From contig JAOAAV010000086.1 of the NCBI GenBank assembly GCA_026418715.1, forward strand, positions 1 through 35,486: a stretch of DNA of 35,486 nt, read 5' to 3'. The position numbers were made by a program, and so were the translations under genes. The stretch is from Clostridia bacterium (GTDB lineage: Bacteria > Bacillota > Clostridia > UBA1381). Every line of letters begins with the position of its first letter. Positions within the stretch are counted from its first letter, which is position 1. The notes below the pieces were generated by a model. The model saw only the letters and a list, made by a program, of their open reading frames with translations, was not told the origin of the DNA and did not search any database. Positions 17,542 to 23,647 of this stretch are shown here, one piece after another.

Positions 17542-18858
17542 TTGTTTGAAAAAATTTGCGAAGTTTTAGACAATAAAAATGTACTTATTTTGGGATTTGG
17601 CAAGGAAGGCAAATCCACCTACAGCTTTATCAAAAAATATGCGCACTGCAAAAGCGTAACAATTGCAGATTCAAAAGGCATCTCAATAGCAGATAAAAAT
17701 GTCCATATTAAAACTGGAGCGGATTATCAAAAAGAAATCGATGGTTTTGACGTCATTATCAAAAGCCCCGGAATTGTACTTGAAAATCAGAACGAAAGTA
17801 TCCTTAAAAAATTAACATCCCAAACGGAACTCTTTATGATGTGCTATAGAGACCGCACGATAGGAATTACGGGAACAAAAGGAAAAAGTACGACTTCGAC
17901 ATTGCTTTATCATATCTTAAAAAGCAAATACGAAAACTGTCTGCTTATAGGCAATATCGGAATACCCTCTTTCGACATGATAGAAATCATCAATTCTGAT
18001 ACGATTATTGTGTACGAGCTTTCCGCACATCAATTGGAGTATATTCATACATCACCAAATATTTCTGTACTCATTAATCTGTATCCGGATCATTTGGACC
18101 ATTATGGAACATATGAAAAATACGTGCAGGCAAAAGAGAATATATACAAATATCAGACAAAATACGATGTTCTCTTTTGCAACTCGAAAAATTTTCCTGC
18201 TTCGTGCGAGGCACAGGTATTTTCTGTTTCGTCTGACGACAAAAACGCAGACATCTTCATTGACTCAAATACCATATGGTTCAATGGAAACGGTATTACA
18301 ATCGAGGAAAATGCCACAAGTCTTGTTGGAAAACATAACCTTTTTAATATCGCTATTGTTTACGGAATTTGCAAAAGATATAACGTTTCCGACAAAGAAT
18401 TTCTTGCGGCTCTCAAAACCTACACACCGCTTGCTCACAGACTGCAATATATCGGAGAATACAACGGCGTAAAATATTACGACGATTCAATATCCACAAT
18501 CTGCGAAACAACTATACAGGCGATGAAAAGTCTGGGAAATATAGGAAGCGTAATCATAGGTGGCATGGATCGCGGCATTGACTATACTCCCCTGTGTGAA
18601 TATCTCAAAAAAGGAACGGCAGATTATATCATCCTGATACCCGACAGCGGTGTCAGGATATATAAATCCTTGCAAAACAGTTCCGTAATTGATAGGACAG
18701 TGCTTGCAAGCGATTTAAAAGATGCCGTTGAAAAAGCCAAAAAGCTCACAAAAGAAGGCAAAATATGCCTTCTTTCGCCTGCGGCCGCAAGCTATGGTTT
18801 TTTTGAAAACTTTGAGGCTCGCGGGGCAGCATTTAAAGAATACGTTTTCAGTAAATGA
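17542..18858 (+). CDS. murD2: MurD2-like UDP-MurNAc-L-alanine--L-glutamate ligase
   Basis: This 438-residue Mur ligase has an N-terminal Rossmann-like domain (LILGFGKEGKST near 15-26), the ATP P-loop GTKGKST (111-117), the central motif YPDHLDHYGTYEKYVQAK, the ATPase motif KHNLFNIA, and a C-terminal SPAAAS...FENFEARG region. At residues 315-320 it has DSISTI where D-Glu-specific MurD has a DSKATN motif, so a Lys and an Asn near the amino-acid site are changed. Together with the MurL neighbour this points to MurD2, which adds L-Glu to UDP-MurNAc-L-Ala. I chose the TTG start at 17542-17544 because GGGAGG at 17529-17534 is correctly placed. Longer in-frame starts would overlap murL and lack a binding site. 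If it is instead a true D-Glu ligase, the MurL call weakens. Confidence 0.85.
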   Translation: MFEKICEVLDNKNVLILGFGKEGKSTYSFIKKYAHCKSVTIADSKGISIADKNVHIKTGADYQKEIDGFDVIIKSPGIVLENQNESILKKLTSQTELFMMCYRDRTIGITGTKGKSTTSTLLYHILKSKYENCLLIGNIGIPSFDMIEIINSDTIIVYELSAHQLEYIHTSPNISVLINLYPDHLDHYGTYEKYVQAKENIYKYQTKYDVLFCNSKNFPASCEAQVFSVSSDDKNADIFIDSNTIWFNGNGITIEENATSLVGKHNLFNIAIVYGICKRYNVSDKEFLAALKTYTPLAHRLQYIGEYNGVKYYDDSISTICETTIQAMKSLGNIGSVIIGGMDRGIDYTPLCEYLKKGTADYIILIPDSGVRIYKSLQNSSVIDRTVLASDLKDAVEKAKKLTKEGKICLLSPAAASYGFFENFEARGAAFKEYVFSK

Positions 18859-18861
18859 TTT

Positions 18862-19659
18862 TCATCTCATCTCTCTGGCTTTCTTATTGCAGGCAAGCAT
18901 AGCTTTAATTATGGATGAGCGGAAGCCCTCTTCCTCCAAAACCTGTACTGCGCTAATTGTAGTCCCTCCCGGAGAACATACCATATCCTTTAATTTTCCG
19001 GGATGTTCACCTGTCTCCAGCACCATCTTTGCCGAACCCAGAACGGACTGTGCCGCAAGCTTATATGCGGTGTTCCTTGGTATTCCGTCATAAACGGCGG
19101 CATCGGCCATTGCCTCAATCAGCATATATACATATGCCGGACTGCTTCCGCTAACGCTTACCACCGAATTTACCATCTTTTCGCTCATAAGTTCCGTCTG
19201 TCCCACCGCTTCAAAAAGAAGCCTCACTTTGCCATAGTCTTCCTCCGTCACCGGAGATTCATAGCAAAGTGCGGTCATTCCCTCGCCTACCATAGCGGGA
19301 GTATTAGGCATCGTTCGGATAATTTTTGCGTCAAATCCGAGCCACTCTTTTATATCCGCAATTGATATGCCGGGTGCGATAGTTACAAATATCTTCTCCT
19401 GCCCCGTTTTTAACTTAGACATCTCCTTTGCCACAATCGGATATATATTGGGTTTTACCGCAATAATAACAATATCGGCACCCTCTGCCGCCTCAATATT
19501 GGATGAATATGTATTTACACCCTTTTCCGCCATAAGAGACAGCTTTTCTTTGTCCAAATCACTTACCGAAATGTCAGACGAAGATAAAACTTCGTTTTTT
19601 ATTATGCCGCTTACCAAAGCAGACGACATATTTCCGGCACCAATTACCGCAAGCTTCAT
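18862..19659 (-). CDS. proC: Pyrroline-5-carboxylate reductase
   Basis: ProC reduces 1-pyrroline-5-carboxylate to proline with NAD(P)H, the last step of proline synthesis. The 265-residue protein starts with the Rossmann motif VIGAGNMSSAL and carries the conserved IRTMPNTPAMVGEG and the C-terminal signature from SGSSPAYVYMLIEAMADAAV to SPGGTTISAVQVLEE. I prefer ATG 19657-19659, which gives the usual N-terminus. A TTG two codons earlier (19663-19665) is nearer the GGAGG at 19671-19675 and may be used. The gene converges on murD2 with only 3 bases between stops and no terminator visible. Confidence 0.95.
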   Translation of the reverse strand: MKLAVIGAGNMSSALVSGIIKNEVLSSSDISVSDLDKEKLSLMAEKGVNTYSSNIEAAEGADIVIIAVKPNIYPIVAKEMSKLKTGQEKIFVTIAPGISIADIKEWLGFDAKIIRTMPNTPAMVGEGMTALCYESPVTEEDYGKVRLLFEAVGQTELMSEKMVNSVVSVSGSSPAYVYMLIEAMADAAVYDGIPRNTAYKLAAQSVLGSAKMVLETGEHPGKLKDMVCSPGGTTISAVQVLEEEGFRSSIIKAMLACNKKAREMR

Positions 19660-19680
19660 TATCAATCAATCCTCCATTTC

Positions 19681-19718
19681 AAAAACGCACAGCCCGATAG
19701 CCTAAAGCACTATCGGGC
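19681..19718 (-). terminator. Terminator after the aminotransferase gene
   Basis: GCCCGATAG (19692-19700) pairs with CTATCGGGC (19710-19718), a perfect 9-bp stem with a 9-nt loop. On the minus strand it is followed, after a few bases, by a U5 run. It is 9 bases beyond the aminotransferase stop and upstream of proC, so the two genes are probably separate units. Confidence 0.75.
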
Positions 19719-19726
19719 ACGCACAA

Positions 19727-20914
19727 TTAAAATTCTTTATTTAAAAACTTTTCGAGTCTGTCCAGTCCCTCTTTTATATTTTCCATGCTCGTAGCATAAG
19801 ACCATCTCACATAATCACCTGCACCAAAGCCCTCACCAGGAACAAGCGCAAGCTTTGCAACTTCCAAAAGTGCCTCCGACAGAGTATGCGCAGAATCTAT
19901 ATTGTATCCGTAAAAATTCTTCCCCTTAAGCTTTGAGATATTCATCATAATGTAGAACGCTCCCTGTGGCTTTAAACAGGATACACCATCTATTTTATTA
20001 ATTCGGTCAACCATGTAATTGCGTCTTGCCACAAACGCCTTCTTCATTTCCTCCACACAGCCCATATCGCCATCCAATGCGGCAACTGCGGCAGCCTGTG
20101 CGATAGAGTTCGGGTTTGACGTCGCATGTGACTGAATATTTCCCATAACCTTAGCAAGCTGTGCATTAGATGCAGTATAACCTATTCTCCAGCCTGTCAT
20201 TGCATACGTCTTTGAAACTCCGTTTACTATAATTGTCAAATCCTTGATTTTTTCATTTAACGAGGCAATGCTCACATGCTCGCCTTCATAAATCAAATGT
20301 TCATAAATTTCATCAGAAACCACGTAAATATTGTGCTTTACCGCCACATCGGCAATAGCGGAAAGTTCCTCCTTGGTGTATACCATGCCAGTCGGGTTGC
20401 TCGGACTATTTAAAACAAGCGCCCTCGTCCTGTCCGTAATGGCATTTTCAATCTCTCGGGCCGTTGCCTTAAACCCGTCTTCCTCCTTTGTTTCAATAAA
20501 AACAGGTACTCCGTCAGCCAATTTCACCATTTCGGGATAGCTGACCCAATAGGGAGCCGGAATAATCACCTCATCACCAGGATTGCATATCGCCATAAAT
20601 GCATTTACCAAGGAATGCTTTGCTCCGTTTGAAACAACTATATTTTCCGCACTGTAATCCAATCCGTTATCTCTTTTGAATTTTCTTGCAACAGCACTTC
20701 TAAGTTCAACTGTTCCAGAAGCGGGAGTATATTTCGTTTTTCCTTCATTGATGGCGGAAATTGCGGCAGCCTTTATATGCTGCGGAGTATCAAAATCCGG
20801 TTCCCCCGCACCAAAACCTACCACATCCATTCCCTGTGCCTTCATCGCCTTAAATTTGGCGTCAATCGCAAGAGTTGCCGACGGACTGATGCATTGTGCT
20901 TTATTCGATATCAT
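19727..20914 (-). CDS. Class I PLP-dependent aminotransferase, aspartate aminotransferase type
   Basis: This is a 395-residue aminotransferase of fold type I. Visible motifs are GAGEPDFDTP near the start, NSPSNPTG for the substrate carboxylate, SDEIYEHL, and the PLP lysine Lys235 in SKTYAMTGWRIGY. Sequence and length fit the Ib aspartate aminotransferase group (aspartate plus 2-oxoglutarate to oxaloacetate and glutamate), although some members act on other amino acids. The start is ATG 20912-20914 with GGAGG at 20924-20928 and 9 bases of spacing. An in-frame ATG at 20951-20953 lies before that site. Confidence 0.92.
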   Translation of the reverse strand: MISNKAQCISPSATLAIDAKFKAMKAQGMDVVGFGAGEPDFDTPQHIKAAAISAINEGKTKYTPASGTVELRSAVARKFKRDNGLDYSAENIVVSNGAKHSLVNAFMAICNPGDEVIIPAPYWVSYPEMVKLADGVPVFIETKEEDGFKATAREIENAITDRTRALVLNSPSNPTGMVYTKEELSAIADVAVKHNIYVVSDEIYEHLIYEGEHVSIASLNEKIKDLTIIVNGVSKTYAMTGWRIGYTASNAQLAKVMGNIQSHATSNPNSIAQAAAVAALDGDMGCVEEMKKAFVARRNYMVDRINKIDGVSCLKPQGAFYIMMNISKLKGKNFYGYNIDSAHTLSEALLEVAKLALVPGEGFGAGDYVRWSYATSMENIKEGLDRLEKFLNKEF

Positions 20915-21046
20915 AAAAATTAACCTCCATTGCACATCTTGTTTTTGAAACAAAAAATGTTTTATAATTCATTTTCTTTTCATTTGCCATATAATAATAC
21001 ATTATTTCCTTGCAAAATGCAATACATTTATTAAAAAAATTCAAAA

Positions 21047-21970
21047 TTATAATATATTATTTATAATGCGTTCAAAGTTTTTACTTGAAATCTTTTCAAG
21101 CAGGCTATCTGAATATCCTATTTTAGCCAATTCATTAAATAACTTTTCCATGTCATGCACCCCGCCAATTCCTTCAGGCAAACAATCAACCCCGTCAAAA
21201 TCCGCACCGATACCGATATTATTTTCCCCTCCCAAGGAAAGAAAATGCTCAATGTGTCTTAAAACATCACAAATCCTTGCAGTTTTTTTATCCGATAAAA
21301 AAAGTGGATATAAATTAATTCCCACGCATCCGCCGGCCCTTACGATTTCCATAAACTGTTCATCCGTCAAATTTCGCCTGTGGGAACAAACTGACCTTGA
21401 ATTTGAGTGAGATGCAATAAAAGGCTTTTTGCAAACTTCCGCGACGTCCCAAAACGCCCTGTCGCTAAGATGCGACACGTCCGTGATTATGCCCAATTCA
21501 TTCATCCTTGCAACCATTTTTCTGCCGAAAGCCGTCAAACCATACTCAGGCTTTTCCTCAAGCACCCCAGTGGCAATGTGATTTGAATAATTCCACGTAA
21601 GCGCAATGCATCGCACCCCAAGACGGTAAAAGTTGTTAAGCACGGCGATACTGTCAATAGCCTCGCCGCCTTCAAGACTTAAAAATGCGGCGACTTTTTT
21701 ATTTTGCATAGCCTCTTCATAATCTGCAAAGCTTTTGCAAAAATACATATCGTGCTGCTGCACCTGTAAATAAAGCCTATCTATAATCTCCAGACATCTG
21801 CGAATTGCAGCGGCTTTATATACAGGGTCTGAAAATACGGCAAAAAACTGTGCATAGCCCTCGTATTTTTTTACTCTCGATAAATCAATATGCAAAGAAT
21901 TTTGAAAAAGATTTTGATTTTGTTCGTATATGCACGTTATCGTATCGCAGTGCATATCTAAAATTTTCAA
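21047..21970 (-). CDS. Membrane dipeptidase family (M19) zinc peptidase
   Basis: This 307-residue M19 metallopeptidase hydrolyses dipeptides, often including those with a D-residue. It shows the HCD metal motif at residues 7-9, the SLEGGEAID segment carrying the bridging Glu, TDVSHLSD with a metal His, and ASHSNSRSVCSHRRNLTDEQ. The start is TTG 21968-21970: GGGAGG lies about 8 bases upstream and overlaps the end of yraN, and no upstream ATG is available. It is the third gene of an rnhB-yraN-dipeptidase operon, with a 3-base gap to yraN. No signal peptide is present, so despite the family name it is probably cytoplasmic, perhaps recycling wall dipeptides. Confidence 0.92.
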   Translation of the reverse strand: MKILDMHCDTITCIYEQNQNLFQNSLHIDLSRVKKYEGYAQFFAVFSDPVYKAAAIRRCLEIIDRLYLQVQQHDMYFCKSFADYEEAMQNKKVAAFLSLEGGEAIDSIAVLNNFYRLGVRCIALTWNYSNHIATGVLEEKPEYGLTAFGRKMVARMNELGIITDVSHLSDRAFWDVAEVCKKPFIASHSNSRSVCSHRRNLTDEQFMEIVRAGGCVGINLYPLFLSDKKTARICDVLRHIEHFLSLGGENNIGIGADFDGVDCLPEGIGGVHDMEKLFNELAKIGYSDSLLEKISSKNFERIINNIL

Positions 21971-21973
21971 TAC

Positions 21974-22345
21974 TTATTCCTCCCAGAATGCATTCTTTAT
22001 GTGGTTTAGTTCCGTTGTTTCAAATATCCCATTTTTCGCTTTATACAAGACCTCTACAACATCAAAGCGTACGGCACTGGATTTATTATATATCTGCATA
22101 TAACAAATTGCACTTTTTATTATTTTTCTCTGCTTTTTTATGTCAACAAATTCGCACGGGCTGGCAAAACTTCGACTTTGCCTTGTCTTAACCTCGACAA
22201 ATACAATATATTCTCCATCATTTGCGATTATGTCAATTTCTCCCCATGTGCAATGAAAATTTCTTAAAACGATATCGTACCCCAAGTCAAGAAGATACCT
22301 GCAAGCCTCGTCCTCTCCCCAAAGCCCTACCTGCTTCCTATCCAT
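21974..22345 (-). CDS. yraN: YraN/UPF0102 family nuclease-like protein
   Basis: This 123-residue protein has the restriction-endonuclease-like core of the YraN family: GEIDIIANDG followed by FVEVKTRQS, together a D...ExK metal-binding pattern. Its cellular role is not established. The start is ATG 22343-22345, 1 base after the rnhB stop, and the stop lies 3 bases before the dipeptidase TTG. The rnhB-yraN pairing is common in Firmicutes. Confidence 0.92.
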   Translation of the reverse strand: MDRKQVGLWGEDEACRYLLDLGYDIVLRNFHCTWGEIDIIANDGEYIVFVEVKTRQSRSFASPCEFVDIKKQRKIIKSAICYMQIYNKSSAVRFDVVEVLYKAKNGIFETTELNHIKNAFWEE

Positions 22346-22346
22346 A

Positions 22347-22958
22347 CTACCTTTTCTCCAATATCTTCTTTAGAAAGCTTTTTCTATGTATCTCACAGGG
22401 ACCATATTTGAAAATCGACTCAATATGAGACTTTTTACCGTATCCCTTATGCTGTTCAAAGCCGTATTCAGGGTAGACTTTGGCAAGTTCTTTCATCTTT
22501 TTGTCTCTTGAAACCTTTGCTAAAATTGATGCTGCGGCAATACTTATACTCTTTGAATCTCCCTTCACTATCGTCTCATGCGGATACTCCATGCCACTTA
22601 TTCTGTTGCCGTCTATAATAACAAAATCAGGCTTTATCGATAAACTTTCAACAGCACCGTTCATCGCCCTGTACGTCGCATTTAAAATATTTACCTTATC
22701 AATTATTTTCTCATCCACAGTGAATACAGAATACGCTTCAGCTTTTTCTATAATCTTTTCAAAAAGATACTCCCTCTTCTTTTCGGACAGCTTCTTTGAA
22801 TCATCAATTCCATCTATAGACACATCCGGAGGAAAAATAACCGCGGCCGCATACACGGCACCCGCCAAAGGTCCCCTTCCCGCCTCATCCACTCCGGCTA
22901 TACGCCTGTAACCCTTCATATATACTGCATTTTCATATGTCCACATATCTTTATTCAT
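22347..22958 (-). CDS. rnhB: Ribonuclease HII
   Basis: RNase HII nicks RNA in RNA-DNA hybrids and removes single ribonucleotides from DNA. The 203-residue protein has GVDEAGRGPLAGAV with the first two acidic catalytic residues, IIDGNR with the third, and a later conserved Asp, and the usual AAASILAKVSRD and YGFEQHKGYG segments. I use ATG 22956-22958, which has a weak GAGAGTG upstream. An ATG five codons earlier (22971-22973) has no visible binding site. It heads the rnhB-yraN-dipeptidase operon. Confidence 0.95.
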   Translation of the reverse strand: MNKDMWTYENAVYMKGYRRIAGVDEAGRGPLAGAVYAAAVIFPPDVSIDGIDDSKKLSEKKREYLFEKIIEKAEAYSVFTVDEKIIDKVNILNATYRAMNGAVESLSIKPDFVIIDGNRISGMEYPHETIVKGDSKSISIAAASILAKVSRDKKMKELAKVYPEYGFEQHKGYGKKSHIESIFKYGPCEIHRKSFLKKILEKR

Positions 22959-22995
22959 AAAACACACTCTCATTTGCTAAAAAATAACTCATTTT

Positions 22996-23028
22996 ATTAT
23001 ACCATTTTAATTTGTCTTATGCTATAAT
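22996..23028. promoter_or_regulatory. Divergent -10 boxes between rnhB and the DUF4364 gene
   Basis: TATAAT occurs on the minus strand at 22996-23001 (toward rnhB) and on the plus strand at 23023-23028 (toward the DUF4364 gene). The -35 hexamers are poor for both. Divergent promoters this close would compete for polymerase. Confidence 0.4.
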
Positions 23029-23061
23029 AAAAATACACAAAATAAAAAGCGGGTGACAATT

Positions 23062-23616
23062 ATGCTATATAGCCGTGAAATAGAAGATTCTGTTTTGATA
23101 CAGCTGATTATATTGTTTACGCTTCAAAAAACAGCCAAAGCAATCACGCATAGTCAGCTTGAAGATTTGGTGCTCGGAAGCTGCAACATCAATTTCATCA
23201 ACTACAACCTCGCAATTTCAAATTTAATAAACATAGACCACATCCGAAATTTTCCTTCAGAAGGCGGCGTCCCCATGTATGAAATTACAGAAAAAGGCTC
23301 CCGCTCCATCGGTTTTTTTGAATCCAAAGTGCCGATTTATATACGGGAACCAATAGAAAATTCAATTGCTCCCATGTTCAAGCGGGAACGCCTTAAAAAA
23401 AGCATAAAGGGCGAAATCATGCCCCTCAATGAAAATGAATTTATGGCAGACTGCGCCCTTTACGAAAATAATAAACCCCTTATGACGTTATCTTTTTACG
23501 CGGGCACACGTGAGGAAGCTGCGAAAATCGTAAAACATTTCAAAAATAATCCCGATGTCGTGTACCAATCCATTCTTCACGCATTACTTCCCGAAAATTC
23601 AGATACCGAACAATGA
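23062..23616 (+). CDS. DUF4364 family winged-helix protein
   Basis: This 184-residue protein looks like the DUF4364 family found in Clostridia. The first 75 residues resemble a winged helix-turn-helix (LIQLIILFTLQKTAKAITHS onward, then a YEITEKGSRSIGFF wing), and the rest is an alpha/beta domain with no enzymatic motif. A DNA-binding role is plausible but unproven. ATG 23062-23064 is chosen over the GTG at 23053 because the GGGTGA site (23051-23056) overlaps that GTG. Confidence 0.8.
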   Translation: MLYSREIEDSVLIQLIILFTLQKTAKAITHSQLEDLVLGSCNINFINYNLAISNLINIDHIRNFPSEGGVPMYEITEKGSRSIGFFESKVPIYIREPIENSIAPMFKRERLKKSIKGEIMPLNENEFMADCALYENNKPLMTLSFYAGTREEAAKIVKHFKNNPDVVYQSILHALLPENSDTEQ

Positions 23617-23647
23617 AATTCTCCGAGTCAGCAATCAGCACAAAAAT

